Origin: JAQVCM01 sp040403095
GTDB lineage: Bacteria; Bacteroidota; Bacteroidia; Flavobacteriales_D; Crocinitomicaceae
DNA: 64,000 bases
Direction of reading: 5' to 3'
NCBI GenBank assembly: GCA_040403095.1
Contig: JBBALI010000010.1
Location: forward strand, 39,133 to 103,132
The first letter of the stretch is position 1. Every line of letters starts with the position of its first letter. The translations under genes and the position numbers were made by a program. Below are positions 1-9,357 of the stretch, one piece after another. The notes under the pieces were generated by a model, which had not been told where the DNA came from, made no database searches, and worked only from the letters and a program-made list of their open reading frames with translations.

Positions 1-2
1 AA

Positions 3-1187
3 TTGGGTGCAACGGGAATCAATGCGATTTTTATAGTCTATATACTAACAGCAGCTTTCCTTTTATTGACCCAACATTTTTGGAAAACGATCAGCGAAAC
101 CTCAAATAACGAATTCACTGATAGCATTTTTCAATTGATGATTGTCAATACTTGCATCAACGCGCTTTTCTTTCAATTGGGAATTCACCTACGCTTCAGA
201 CGAAAAACGGTCGCTTTTGCTTGGTTGAGTTTCATTCAATCTTTGGCAAATATTGCATTGATATTGACTTTGGTAATTTACGGTCAGATGGGAATTGAGG
301 CGATTTACTGGGCTTCAACGATCATTGCGCCTTTTATTGTTGGTTTTCAATTGTATTTATTGCGCAAAGAATATCTTTTTTTCCTTGGTGGGAAAGAGCT
401 AAAAATGATTTTACAATTTTCGATTCCTTTGATTCCAGCCGCTTTGGCAATGTTGGCGTTGGATATTACTGACCGATTTGTGATTGCACAAAAAATTTCG
501 CTGAATGAACTTGGTGTTTACAGTGTAGGCGCAAAGTTTCCATCGATTTTAACTTTATTAATTGCCAGTTTTAGCATGGCATTGGCCCCGATCGTGATTG
601 AAAATTACAAACTTGAATCCACCAAAATCAAACTCAAAAAACTTATCCAAAACTACTTTTTCATTGGCGGAATCTTGGTTTTCATCCTTTCACTTTTTTC
701 GAAGGAAACAATATTCATTTTCACCAATTCAAATTATTTTGAAGCGCACAAAATCATGCCTTTGCTCTATTTAATCGCATTTATTAATGGAATTTCCATG
801 TTTTCACTAGGAATTTTCTTGAGCAATAAAACTTACATTCAATCTATCATAAATACACTCGCGGCAGTTTTGAACTTACTCCTCAATCTTTGGCTTGTTC
901 CGATTTACGGAATTTTAGGCGCTGCAATTTCAACTTTGATTGCAATTTCACTCAATGTCATTTTGCTTTTCTTTTTCAGTACACGATTTTATAAATTTAT
1001 CGCCTTTCCAACGATTACTTTGTATCTAGTAGGATTGACAACCGCTATCGGATTCGTTAGTTTGATTGCTTACATCAAAGTAGATTTCTACATTCTTTTG
1101 GTTTTAAAAATCTTGATTTCATTGGTTTTGGTTTTCTTCCTTTGGAAACATTTCCAAAAAAACATTCGACATGGAATCTCAAAATAA
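3..1187 (+). CDS. Polysaccharide flippase, Wzx/MATE-like (5' end outside window)
   Basis: A multi-pass inner-membrane protein of the polysaccharide (oligosaccharide-lipid) flippase type, expected to move undecaprenyl-linked repeat units across the inner membrane. About 394 residues are visible with roughly ten hydrophobic segments separated by short basic loops. The stretch with PLIPAALAMLALDITDRFVI resembles the conserved middle of the family. The family is usually 430-500 residues and the frame is open to the window edge, so the real start lies upstream; the TTG at position 3 is not believed to be a start. The 3' end overlaps the next glycosyltransferase by 17 bp, so the two are probably translated together. 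Family assignment is good; the substrate is unknown. Confidence 0.8.
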   Translation: MGATGINAIFIVYILTAAFLLLTQHFWKTISETSNNEFTDSIFQLMIVNTCINALFFQLGIHLRFRRKTVAFAWLSFIQSLANIALILTLVIYGQMGIEAIYWASTIIAPFIVGFQLYLLRKEYLFFLGGKELKMILQFSIPLIPAALAMLALDITDRFVIAQKISLNELGVYSVGAKFPSILTLLIASFSMALAPIVIENYKLESTKIKLKKLIQNYFFIGGILVFILSLFSKETIFIFTNSNYFEAHKIMPLLYLIAFINGISMFSLGIFLSNKTYIQSIINTLAAVLNLLLNLWLVPIYGILGAAISTLIAISLNVILLFFFSTRFYKFIAFPTITLYLVGLTTAIGFVSLIAYIKVDFYILLVLKILISLVLVFFLWKHFQKNIRHGISK

Positions 1188-2274
1188 ACCTAAAATAACC
1201 CAGGTGCTCTATTCCGGAAAAGGTGGACATGGTAGCGTTGTTCAATCTTTGGTGGAAGGTGATACTGAAAATCAATTTCAACAGCAATTTATTTATTTCG
1301 GAATTGAAAATTTAGACCAAGATTACAAATCATTTTGCGAGACGAATCAAATTCCTTTCGAAACCATTTTAAAGCAAAAAGGAAAACATATTTCAAGTTG
1401 GAAATTGCACTTTAAAAGCTTGAGGCAACAAAAACCAGATTTCATTTTTTTGCATTCCATGACTTTGATATTACCAACGATTTGGTATTGTTGGTTTCAC
1501 AAAGCAAAATGCATCGCAGTGGAACACCAAAGTAATCAAGCCAAGCGCAAAAGCGAATGGATTTGGTCGCTTTTGGCGGTGATTTTTTGCACTAGAATTG
1601 TTTATTTGACTGAAAACTATCAAACTGAAGTAAAACGCAATATCGGAATATTGCGATATTCCAAAAAGTCGGTGGTGATTGCGAATGGCATAAATACCGA
1701 CTATTTCAAACCAACAATAGAAACTGGAGAAAAATCTAATTTCAAAATCGGAATGGCCAGCAGAATCAATTCCTTGCGCGATCACCAAACATTGATTCAA
1801 GCATTTGAAAAGTTGAACCATGAAACGCTAAATCTAGAATTGCACATCGCAGGAGCTGGTGAAGGTTTTGACACTTTGCAAAATCTTGTCAATCAATCGA
1901 ACATCAAAGAAAAAATCAAATTGCATGGAAATTTGAATCAAAAGGAAATGTTGGCATTTTATCAATCTTTGCAACTTTACGTTCACAGTAGTTTGGCAGA
2001 AACACAAAGTACCGCTATTTTGCAAGCGATGGCTGTTGGATTGCCGATTCTCGCAACTGATATTCCTGGAAACAGAGAATTGATTGTGAATCAACAAACT
2101 GGAATTTTGTTTGAACCAAAAAACGCCGTTAACTTGGTAACTAAGATTGAAAAAATATTACAAAACCCAGTTTTAACAGAACAACTTGGCAAAAATGCAC
2201 GACTAAAATGTGAAAACGAACATTCAGCAAAAATTCAATTTTTGAAATATGCTGAATTGATTTCAAAAGCTTAA
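1171..2274 (+). CDS. Glycosyltransferase, GT4 family
   Basis: A 367-residue GT-B fold retaining glycosyltransferase. The N-terminal half carries a glycine-rich loop (SGKGGHGSVV, about residues 16-25). The C-terminal half has the nucleotide-sugar signature: ANGIN, then E-x7-E-like spacing around LAETQSTAILQAMAVGLPILATDIPGN (about residues 275-300). The donor and acceptor sugars cannot be told. It overlaps the flippase gene by 17 bp. Oddity: residues about 156-164 (RNIGILRYS) are encoded by a 27-bp palindromic element that also occurs between genes at 11.64 kb; it lies in the loop just before ANGIN, a place where insertions are tolerated in this family. Confidence 0.85.
   Translation: MESQNKPKITQVLYSGKGGHGSVVQSLVEGDTENQFQQQFIYFGIENLDQDYKSFCETNQIPFETILKQKGKHISSWKLHFKSLRQQKPDFIFLHSMTLILPTIWYCWFHKAKCIAVEHQSNQAKRKSEWIWSLLAVIFCTRIVYLTENYQTEVKRNIGILRYSKKSVVIANGINTDYFKPTIETGEKSNFKIGMASRINSLRDHQTLIQAFEKLNHETLNLELHIAGAGEGFDTLQNLVNQSNIKEKIKLHGNLNQKEMLAFYQSLQLYVHSSLAETQSTAILQAMAVGLPILATDIPGNRELIVNQQTGILFEPKNAVNLVTKIEKILQNPVLTEQLGKNARLKCENEHSAKIQFLKYAELISKA
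1636..1662 (+). repeat. Dispersed palindromic element, copy 1 (inside a GT4 gene)
   Basis: Two nested hairpins: CGCAATAT / ATATTGCG around CGGA (1636-1655) and GGAATAT / ATATTCC around TGCG (1645-1662). The same 27-bp design, with three C/G swaps, is found between genes at 11642-11668. Here it is in frame and translated. Confidence 0.7.
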
Positions 2275-2359
2275 AAAACAACATTTTAGTTTTAGAAAAC
2301 CACATTTTAGAAGTCGAAACAGCAATTTAAACAAGTAAATACCTTACCTTTAGCCCTTC

Positions 2360-3460
2360 ATGAGAATCGTTTTTGATGCAAGATTACATTTTCCAGCTGT
2401 ATCTGGAATGTCGCGCTATATCGTAAACTTATTGAATCATTTATTGGCTATTGACGATGAAAATCAATACATTATTCTTGTTAATGGACAATTGCCAGAT
2501 AGCGATGAATTGTTTTTACTTCAAAAATATCCAAACGTCACTTTCAAGAAAATAGCTTTGCATCACATGGGAATTGTGAATTACACCAAAATGCCTGCTA
2601 TCATTCGTGAATTGAATCCCGATATTTACCATTATCCACATTTGGATGCGCCGATTGTGAAAGGAATAAAAACGATTGCGACGATTCATGATTCAAATTT
2701 GTCAGGAAATATTAAGAAGTTTGACGATCCATTCGGAATAAAAACCTTGTATTTCAAGAAAACTTTGGCAAATACATTGAAAAAAGCAGCTTCTGTGATT
2801 TTCATTTCAAATGCTGCAAAAAATGAAATTTTAAGCGATTATGTTGACGCAAAAAACCCAAAATTCAAATTGGTTTACAATGGTTTCGATAGTAAATTCG
2901 GGGAAATCAGCGAACAGACAATCATTGATGTAAAAAGCAAATTTCATTTAGAAAAACCATTTTTACTGTATGTTGGACAAATTAGAAGTCACAAAAACAT
3001 CCAACGAATGGTTCAATCTTTTATGAAAACCAATTCAGATTGGGAATTTATTTTGGTTGGACACAACTACATGAAAATCGACTTTTCAAAATATCCGAAA
3101 AACGTACGCTATTTATCAATCGTTTCGGAAAATGAATTGAAAGGTTTGTATTACCATTCGAAAGCATTCGTTTTTCCTTCATTCATCGAAGGTTTCGGCT
3201 TTCCTGTGCTGGAATCTTTGTCGTTTGGAAAACCAATCATCGGTACAAATTACGGCGCCATTGCAGAAATTGGAAATGGTTTCTTAATAGGCGTTGACCC
3301 GAAAGACGAAAACGACATCGCATCAAAAATGTCACAATTCATGAATCAATCAGAAACTGAATTAGTTTTGGAAGATTGTCAAAACTACATCCAAAAATTC
3401 AGCTGGGAAACCTGCGCTGAGGAAGTTTTGGCGATTTACAAGGAAACTTTTTTAGTTTAG
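2360..3460 (+). CDS. Glycosyltransferase, GT4 family
   Basis: A 366-residue GT4 enzyme of the mannosyltransferase-like group. It shows the N-terminal start MRIVFDARLHFPAVSGMSRY, an IHD motif near residue 114, the donor-domain motif FLLYVGQIRSHKN (about 200-212) and FPSFIEGFGFPVLESLSFGKP (about 272-292), which carries the conserved E-x7-E pair. It most likely adds one sugar to a lipid-linked surface glycan in the cytoplasm. It lies 85 bp after the previous gene. A TACCTTTA box at 2345-2352 ends 7 nt before the ATG and may be its own promoter. Its stop codon lies inside the first unit of the octamer repeat array. Confidence 0.85.
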   Translation: MRIVFDARLHFPAVSGMSRYIVNLLNHLLAIDDENQYIILVNGQLPDSDELFLLQKYPNVTFKKIALHHMGIVNYTKMPAIIRELNPDIYHYPHLDAPIVKGIKTIATIHDSNLSGNIKKFDDPFGIKTLYFKKTLANTLKKAASVIFISNAAKNEILSDYVDAKNPKFKLVYNGFDSKFGEISEQTIIDVKSKFHLEKPFLLYVGQIRSHKNIQRMVQSFMKTNSDWEFILVGHNYMKIDFSKYPKNVRYLSIVSENELKGLYYHSKAFVFPSFIEGFGFPVLESLSFGKPIIGTNYGAIAEIGNGFLIGVDPKDENDIASKMSQFMNQSETELVLEDCQNYIQKFSWETCAEEVLAIYKETFLV

Positions 3461-3576
3461 ATTTTTAGATTATTGGATTTATGGATTATTGGAGCTAAAG
3501 TTTTGTCGAATAATCAAACGTTCTAACAATCCAACTATCGAATAATCTAATTATCCAACCATCTAATAATCCATTT
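3455..3576. repeat. Inverted pair of 8-bp tandem arrays (consensus ATCYAAYA)
   Basis: Five consecutive octamers of form TATTGGAT read on this strand (3455-3494), then a 10-nt spacer (3495-3504), then nine octamers in the opposite orientation such as ATCCAACT, ATCGAATA, ATCTAATT, ATCCAACC, ATCTAATA (3505-3576). Every unit is exactly 8 bp with no slippage, and the invariant part is AT followed by C and a second A-rich half. Because the arms are in opposite orientation, they can pair as a long imperfect hairpin. The first unit includes the TAG stop of the upstream glycosyltransferase. Function unknown; it may act as a terminator or transcript end, or as a mobile or recombinogenic repeat. Confidence 0.85.
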
Positions 3577-3581
3577 TTCCC

Positions 3582-3589
3582 TACCTTTG
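3582..3589 (+). promoter_or_regulatory. Bacteroidetes -7 box TACCTTTG
   Basis: Exact match to TAnnTTTG ending 4 nt before the ATG at 3594. No clear TTG at the -33 spacing. The position would put the start of transcription at or next to the ATG. Confidence 0.55.
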
Positions 3590-3593
3590 AGCA

Positions 3594-4442
3594 ATGAATT
3601 TCATCAAGGATTTTGTGCTTGGAATGCGCGCCTATTGGAAGGCTTTTCTTTTCATTCGGGAGAGGAAAATGTATTGGTATGCGTTGATTCCTGCTTTTTT
3701 GATGTTGGGAATTTACCAAGTTGGTAGCTGGATTCAATATCGACAATTTGATACCGATACCCGCACCATGAATGGAATTGTTTGGTATTTGATCCAATTA
3801 ATGCTTGAAATTTCGATTGCATTGTTATTGATGCAATTTTCGAAATACATGGTTGTTACGATTTTATCACCACTTCTCGCCTATTTGTCGCAAAAAACAG
3901 AAAAAATTATTACTGGAAATCATTATCCATTCAATATGAAACAATTTTGGCTCGACATCAAGCGCGGTTTGCGGATTGTGGTCAGAAACATTATGTGGCA
4001 ATATTTTTTCTTTTTGCTCATTTTTGCATTTTGCGCTATTTTCTGGGATAATATTCACGAAAGTCCTGTTTTTTACGTCACTTATTTGATCAGTTTCTAT
4101 TATTATGGATTCAGTTTTTTGGATTACGTGAATGAACGCCGAAAATTGAGCGTGGACGCTAGTATTTTGCTCATGCGCAAGCACCGCGGTTTGACGATAG
4201 CAATTGGAATGGTCTTTTCATTGTTGATTTTGGTGCCAGTTAATTTGAACGCACTTTTCGATTGGCATAGATTTTCAGTTGCGCCGATTGACGTTGTTAG
4301 TCAATTTTGTGTGCATTTTTTCTTGTGGTTTTGTGCTGCCTTTGCACCCATTTTAGCATGCGTTGCTTCTACAATTGCGATGCACGATTTAGTAGATTTG
4401 AGCGGAAATCAATTCGTCAAAAGAAGCGATTTGAATCAATAA
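3594..4442 (+). CDS. EI24/CysZ-like membrane protein
   Basis: A 282-residue polytopic membrane protein. The opening (FIKDFVLGMRAYWKAFLFI), the long hydrophobic segments, and a pattern of FYYYGFSFLDYVNERRKLS followed by MRKHRGLTIAIGM (about residues 166-206) match the EI24 domain family, whose bacterial member CysZ is a sulfate transporter. No sulfur-metabolism genes lie nearby, so the CysZ role is not assumed. Single-gene unit: its own -7 box sits just upstream, and the octamer array separates it from the glycan genes. Family fairly sure, substrate unknown. Confidence 0.7.
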   Translation: MNFIKDFVLGMRAYWKAFLFIRERKMYWYALIPAFLMLGIYQVGSWIQYRQFDTDTRTMNGIVWYLIQLMLEISIALLLMQFSKYMVVTILSPLLAYLSQKTEKIITGNHYPFNMKQFWLDIKRGLRIVVRNIMWQYFFFLLIFAFCAIFWDNIHESPVFYVTYLISFYYYGFSFLDYVNERRKLSVDASILLMRKHRGLTIAIGMVFSLLILVPVNLNALFDWHRFSVAPIDVVSQFCVHFFLWFCAAFAPILACVASTIAMHDLVDLSGNQFVKRSDLNQ

Positions 4443-4530
4443 TTCGCAAAACTTTTACTTTTAAACAATTCAACTGTAAAAAAAATCGAATTTTGCCCAA
4501 TTTCATTTCTGTCATAAAATTTCATTCTAC

Positions 4531-4538
4531 TATATTTG
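4531..4538 (+). promoter_or_regulatory. Putative -7 box TATATTTG
   Basis: Matches TAnnTTTG 67 nt before the ATG at 4605, in the 162-bp gap after the EI24 gene. The -33 element is weak (TTTCTG about 20 nt upstream). Confidence 0.4.
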
Positions 4539-4604
4539 TTCGTATATTGTACATATTTAATTGGCATCACAATTGCTAACACAAGATCAACAAAATCAAA
4601 CTTT

Positions 4605-5984
4605 ATGAAGAATTTTAAAAGTATTTTCTGCACTTTAATCCTTTTCGTTTCAATCTTAAACGGAAAAGTTTTTGCTGCAAGTAATTCAATCACACCGCCA
4701 GATAGCACAACAAATTTGGTTGACAAATCTGCTGCATTGATTATGATTGAAGATGGTAAAAAAATGTTTAGCGAAAGAAAAAATCGCGAAGCCTTGATCT
4801 TATTCAGAGAAGCTGCACAAAAAGACCCAAATACTTGGAGAGCGCCTTATTGGATCAGTTTGTGTCACTATAATCTTGACAACTACGGATTTGCACTACA
4901 ATATGCGACCAAAGCTGTAAAATTGGATGCAGACGGAGTTGACAAAGATGTTTACGACGTGATTGGAAAAAGCTACCACAGCATTGGAAAATTGGATTCT
5001 GCTATCCTATTTTACGAAATTGCATTAGCAAAACTTTCAAAAATGCAAGCGAAAGATTTACAAATCAAAGAAAAAATTGAAAACTGTAAATTCGCTCAAG
5101 TAGAAATGGCAAAAACGCCTTTCGCTACCAAGACCAAAATGGCAGGAGAAGTGAATTCTGGTTACAATGAATATGCGCCAATTATCGTAAAAGGTGGCAA
5201 AGGTATGTTTTTTACTTCGAGAAGAAACAATACTACAGGCGGATTGATGAACCCCGAAGATGAGCAATATTTTGAAGATATTTATTATGCTCAATGGAAC
5301 GAAGAAGAGCAAAAATGGGACAGCATAACCAACGAAATCGACAGACTCAATGCATCAGGTTTTGAAGCATTATCTTGGATTTCTAAAGATGGTTTGACAG
5401 CTTACATGACAATAAACAACGAAGCGGCTGACGAAAAAATCCAAACACAAAGTTCTGATATTTTTGAAATCCTTTTCACTACCAAAGGAAAATGGTCGAA
5501 TCCTAAAAAGATTGCTGCGGTAAATTCTTCCTTCTTTGATGGAGCAGCAACCGTTACTGGGGATGGAAATACCATGTATTTTGTTTCTACCAGAAATGGT
5601 GAACGCAAACAATTTGACATTTATGTTTCTCAAAAAACTGGAAAAACTTGGGGCGAACCAAAACCAGTTTCTGACAGTATCAATACAACAGGAAGTGAAA
5701 CAACACCTTACATCACTCCAGACGGAAGATATTTGTTTTTCAGCTCCAACGGACATTTAGGAATGGGCGGATACGATATTTTTGTATCTGAAAACTTGGG
5801 TTCAACTTGGTCAAAACCAATCAATTTAGGAAGTGGAATAAATACCGTAAACAACGATACACATTTCCAATATTACCCAGAATTGAAAAAAGCAGTTTTT
5901 GCAGGATTCACCATTCAAGGTCAAAAAGCAAGTTTGGATTTATACCAAATTGACATGACCAATTTTGTGATGCCGAAGAAATAA
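4605..5984 (+). CDS. Exported TPR / PD40 beta-propeller protein
   Basis: The start at 4605 is chosen because it gives a classical signal peptide (MKNFKSIFCTLILFVSIL, cleavage near VFAA); the longer frame from 4536 would bury it. After it come TPR-like helices (about residues 45-165, including LILFREAAQKDPNTWRAPYW) and then several WD40-like PD40 repeats (for example TPDGRYLFFSSNGHLGMGGYDIFVS). The length is 459 residues. In Bacteroidetes this pairing usually occurs in periplasmic or surface proteins that end in an OmpA domain, such as the gliding/T9SS protein PorE; here there is no OmpA domain. Probably binds a partner in the periplasm. Monocistronic, ended by a strong terminator. Confidence 0.75.
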   Translation: MKNFKSIFCTLILFVSILNGKVFAASNSITPPDSTTNLVDKSAALIMIEDGKKMFSERKNREALILFREAAQKDPNTWRAPYWISLCHYNLDNYGFALQYATKAVKLDADGVDKDVYDVIGKSYHSIGKLDSAILFYEIALAKLSKMQAKDLQIKEKIENCKFAQVEMAKTPFATKTKMAGEVNSGYNEYAPIIVKGGKGMFFTSRRNNTTGGLMNPEDEQYFEDIYYAQWNEEEQKWDSITNEIDRLNASGFEALSWISKDGLTAYMTINNEAADEKIQTQSSDIFEILFTTKGKWSNPKKIAAVNSSFFDGAATVTGDGNTMYFVSTRNGERKQFDIYVSQKTGKTWGEPKPVSDSINTTGSETTPYITPDGRYLFFSSNGHLGMGGYDIFVSENLGSTWSKPINLGSGINTVNNDTHFQYYPELKKAVFAGFTIQGQKASLDLYQIDMTNFVMPKK

Positions 5985-6011
5985 AATTTAAAACCAGATA
6001 AATCAATAGAG

Positions 6012-6040
6012 AGACTTCAGAAATGAAGTCTTTTTTTTTT
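6012..6040 (+). terminator. Rho-independent terminator
   Basis: Stem AGACTTC / GAAGTCT with a 6-nt loop followed by ten T residues, 27 bp after the PD40 gene. Confidence 0.85.
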
Positions 6041-6109
6041 GCGCAATAATCAACTCAAACTGAAATTCATTTTATTTGTTTAATTTTAAACTACCAATAA
6101 ATTTTAAAA

Positions 6110-8272
6110 ATGAAAAAATACTTTTCCTTGATATTGTTATTTACTGCTTTGAATGCGCAAATCCAAATGCCTACTACTTCAAAACATGATTTGAAAATCA
6201 TTCAAGAAACTTGGGATAAGGAAGGAATCAAATCTTTTCAAAAATTGGAAAATTTGTACCCGATATACAAAATCAATGGAAAACAAATTATTTCCTTGAT
6301 TGCCAAAGTGAATGCAAACTACAACGTTTCCAATTTACAACAATATGAAATCAGTCAAGGTTCTCGAATCGGAAATATTGTGACTTTAAAAGTTCCACTT
6401 GATGTAATTCAACAAATTGCTTCAATTCCCGGAATTTCTTATCTTGAAATTGCAGCGAAAGTGCAACCGCATTTAAATAGAGCGTTGAAGGATGCGCGCG
6501 TTGATAGCGTTCATATGGGAATCAATCTTCCGCAAGCATACACAGGAAAAAATGTGTACATCGGCGTCACAGATTGGGGGTTTGATTACACGCATCCAAT
6601 GTATTACGATACTACATTGTCGTACACCAGAATCGCCGCAGCTTGGGATCAATACAAACAAAGTGGTCCAAATCCGTCAGGTTTTAATTACGGAACAGAA
6701 TACACTTCGCAAGCAGATTTATTTGCTGCTGGCTCAGATACAGCCAATATTTACAGTTATGCATATCACGGTGGTCACGTTGCAGGAATTGCAGGCGGTT
6801 CGGGCGCAGGAACAGCCTATCGCGGTGTAGCTTACGAAGCTGAATTTCTTTTCACAACTTTCTTGGTGGACGCAGGCGCAGTGATTGATGCTTACGATTG
6901 GATGCACCAAAAAGCAGTTACAGCAAACAAAAGATTGGTCATCAATCAAAGTTGGGGCTTGCATTACATTGGAAACTTAGATGGAACTTCGTTGATTAGT
7001 CAAGCGATTGATAATCTTTCAGATCAAGGAGTCGTTTTTGCTTCATCAGGCGGCAACAATGGCGATGTGAATTTTCACATCAAAAAAACGTTCAATAACG
7101 ACGTTTTGAAATCCAAAGTTGATTTTTATTCATATTCAGCGAATCCAAATATGTGGGGACAATCGATTACGCTTTGGGGCGAGCCGACCAAAAACTTTTC
7201 AGTTGGAGTTAGTGTTACAAATGCTTCGAATGTGTTGTTGAACGAAAGTATCTACTACAATTCTGCCACAACTAGCAATTACATCGACACTTTTTTGGTT
7301 ATCGGAACTGATACTGTTTTCTACAATCTATCGATGGAAAATGCCAATCCGTTGAATAATCGTCCGCATGCGCGATTCAGAATCAAAAATACGAATACAG
7401 CATATCGAATTATCTTAAATGTTTCAGCGACAGAGGGAACTGTTCATGCGTGGAATGTCACAGAATTGACCAACGGCGTTGGAAACTGGGGAATGCCTTT
7501 TTCTTTAGGCGGCGCAGGAACGACATTTGGTGATGCAAACTACGGAATTGATGAACCTTCTTGTACTGAAAGTGTGATTTCAGTTGCGGCACATTCATCT
7601 CAATATGCATTGCCAAGTGGAACATTGACTGGAGGTTCAATCGCCACTTTCTCTAGTTATGGTCCAACTTTAGATGATCGTTCAAAACCAGATATTTCAG
7701 CACCTGGCGTGAGTGTTTGTTCGGCGGTTTCATCGTTTACAGACAATTCTTTTACAAGTGCCCAAACTGTTTCTTTCAACGGAACAGATTACAAATTCAC
7801 CAGAATTTCTGGAACTTCCATGTCATCGCCGATGGTAACGGGAGTTGTTGCGTTGATTTTAGAAGCAAATCACTATTTGATGCCTTGGCAAGTCAAAGAC
7901 ATCATTCGCCAAAGTGCGCGCACAGATTCATATACAGGAGTAATTCCTGTGGGAGGAAGTTTGCGCTGGGGAATGGGAAAATTGGATGCTTATGCAGCGA
8001 TTAAATTGGCTTTAAATACCGTTTCAATAGACCAAATCGAAGAAGAATCGTTTGTCAAAGTTTTCCCAAATCCAACGACAGGATTTTTATATATTCAAGG
8101 AAATCTGAAAGGAAATGAAACTTTCCAATTGATTGGTTTGGATGGAAAAATCTTGTTGAATGGCCAACTTGAAATCGGAAAATTGGATTTATCAACTTTT
8201 CAAACAGGTATGTATATTTTGAAAATTCACTCAAATGGTGGAGATAAATCTGTTCAAGTGATCAAAGAATAA
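6110..8272 (+). CDS. Secreted subtilisin-like (S8) protease with T9SS sorting domain
   Basis: A 720-residue exported serine endopeptidase. Signal peptide at residues 1-16. The catalytic triad reads Asp155 (VTDWGFDYTHP), His220 (HGGHVAGIAGG) and Ser570 (GTSMSSPMVTGVV), with the oxyanion Asn at 316 or 317 (SSGGNNG). A long insert with beta-rich sequence lies between the His and Ser blocks. The last 75 residues (VFPNPTTGFLYIQG ... TGMYILKI ... KSVQVIKE) are a type A Por secretion-system sorting domain, so the protein should cross the outer membrane by T9SS and be attached or released. The first 110 residues may be a propeptide. The stop overlaps the next start (TAATG). Very confident in class; substrate unknown. 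Confidence 0.93.
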   Translation: MKKYFSLILLFTALNAQIQMPTTSKHDLKIIQETWDKEGIKSFQKLENLYPIYKINGKQIISLIAKVNANYNVSNLQQYEISQGSRIGNIVTLKVPLDVIQQIASIPGISYLEIAAKVQPHLNRALKDARVDSVHMGINLPQAYTGKNVYIGVTDWGFDYTHPMYYDTTLSYTRIAAAWDQYKQSGPNPSGFNYGTEYTSQADLFAAGSDTANIYSYAYHGGHVAGIAGGSGAGTAYRGVAYEAEFLFTTFLVDAGAVIDAYDWMHQKAVTANKRLVINQSWGLHYIGNLDGTSLISQAIDNLSDQGVVFASSGGNNGDVNFHIKKTFNNDVLKSKVDFYSYSANPNMWGQSITLWGEPTKNFSVGVSVTNASNVLLNESIYYNSATTSNYIDTFLVIGTDTVFYNLSMENANPLNNRPHARFRIKNTNTAYRIILNVSATEGTVHAWNVTELTNGVGNWGMPFSLGGAGTTFGDANYGIDEPSCTESVISVAAHSSQYALPSGTLTGGSIATFSSYGPTLDDRSKPDISAPGVSVCSAVSSFTDNSFTSAQTVSFNGTDYKFTRISGTSMSSPMVTGVVALILEANHYLMPWQVKDIIRQSARTDSYTGVIPVGGSLRWGMGKLDAYAAIKLALNTVSIDQIEEESFVKVFPNPTTGFLYIQGNLKGNETFQLIGLDGKILLNGQLEIGKLDLSTFQTGMYILKIHSNGGDKSVQVIKE

Positions 8273-8766
8273 TGATGGAAAACATTCTTGAAATTGGCAA
8301 AAAAGACTTGAGCATCATTCAGAAAATTGTGTTCGAAACATGGCCGGTTGCGTATGGTGAAATTTTGAGTTCGGCACAATTGAATTATATGTTGGATAAA
8401 TTCTACACCATCGAATCCTTGGAAGCAACAATTGACGGGGGTCACCGATATTTCCTCTATTCGGAAAACGACATTCCACTTGGATTTTTAGGCGTTCAAG
8501 CCGGATTGGAACCTGATTCGTTGAAAATTCATAAGTTGTATGTTTTACCAGAAAATCAAGGCAAAAACATTGGATTGAAACTTTTTCAATACGCGGAAAA
8601 TTTGACTAAGTCGCTGAATTTGAAAAGGGTCTTTTTGAACGTAAATCGATTCAATAAAGCAAAAAACTTCTACGAAAAAATCGGAATGAATATTTGTAAA
8701 ATTGAAGATATTGAGATTGGAAATGGTTATTTGATGGAGGATTTTGTGATGGAGAAGATGGTTTAA
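8272..8766 (+). CDS. GNAT-family N-acetyltransferase
   Basis: A 164-residue protein with the GNAT fold. The acetyl-CoA binding motif reads YVLPENQGKNIGLKLFQYAE (about residues 84-103), preceded by the beta-4 strand LKIHKLYVL and followed by LNVNRFNKAKNFYEKIGM, the usual late motif. The start overlaps the protease stop by one base; either of two adjacent ATG codons (8272, 8275) could be used. Translational coupling with the secreted protease is likely, but a shared job is not evident. The acceptor (protein, polyamine or small molecule) cannot be read from sequence. Confidence 0.85.
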   Translation: MMENILEIGKKDLSIIQKIVFETWPVAYGEILSSAQLNYMLDKFYTIESLEATIDGGHRYFLYSENDIPLGFLGVQAGLEPDSLKIHKLYVLPENQGKNIGLKLFQYAENLTKSLNLKRVFLNVNRFNKAKNFYEKIGMNICKIEDIEIGNGYLMEDFVMEKMV

Positions 8767-8792
8767 GACGGACTTAGATAGAATGTTTTCAA

Positions 8793-9344
8793 TTACTTTT
8801 TTTCACCGAATTTATAGCCAAAACCTAGGCGGAAGCTTGCATCAAGGGTAAATTCATCAGAAAAGTTATCAGTATTGAGCAAAAAACCGAATCCAAAATC
8901 TGTATTGAGATAGATTTTTTTTCCAATTGGAACATCAAAACCATAACCTAAAAAATTTTCGGTAACATTAATGATTCTGGGGGAATAACCATAATATGCT
9001 TTTCTTTGCAAGGTAAAATTAATCATACTGTAATGAAAGTAAAAGTTTAATTTCTGTTGTTTTCCCATTGGATAATATTTGTAACGGGCAGTAAGTGCCG
9101 CAACGGAAAAAGGTCTTGAACCATAACCTAACCCAGCAATTGAAGTGCCAAATCCAACATCTATTGTATGATTATTCCACTTTCGAAATGTGAAAGTTGT
9201 TGTAGCTGTCCAAGCAGCAAAAGATGTAATACTACTTAATTCAAAACCATATTTATAAACAGGTTTGTTTTCTAGTTGACTAAAAGAGTCACTAAAAAAG
9301 AAAATTGAAAAAAAAATAACCAGTAAATATGAAATTTTCTTCAT
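8793..9344 (-). CDS. Putative outer-membrane beta-barrel protein, unknown family
   Basis: 183 residues with a clear signal peptide (MKKISYLLVIFFSIFFFSDSFSQ). The rest alternates polar and aromatic residues in strands typical of small outer-membrane barrels (for example FGTSIAGLGYGS, LRLGFGYKFGEKK-like C-terminus). It begins 13 bp after the lipoprotein gene and should be in its operon. No family recognised. Suggested role: outer-membrane structural or transport protein working with the lipoprotein. Confidence 0.6.
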   Translation of the reverse strand: MKKISYLLVIFFSIFFFSDSFSQLENKPVYKYGFELSSITSFAAWTATTTFTFRKWNNHTIDVGFGTSIAGLGYGSRPFSVAALTARYKYYPMGKQQKLNFYFHYSMINFTLQRKAYYGYSPRIINVTENFLGYGFDVPIGKKIYLNTDFGFGFLLNTDNFSDEFTLDASFRLGFGYKFGEKK

Positions 9345-9357
9345 AGGCTAAGACTCT

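Noticed and set aside
3455..3576. CRISPR array
   Set aside because: Units are 8 bp, contiguous and inverted, without spacers.
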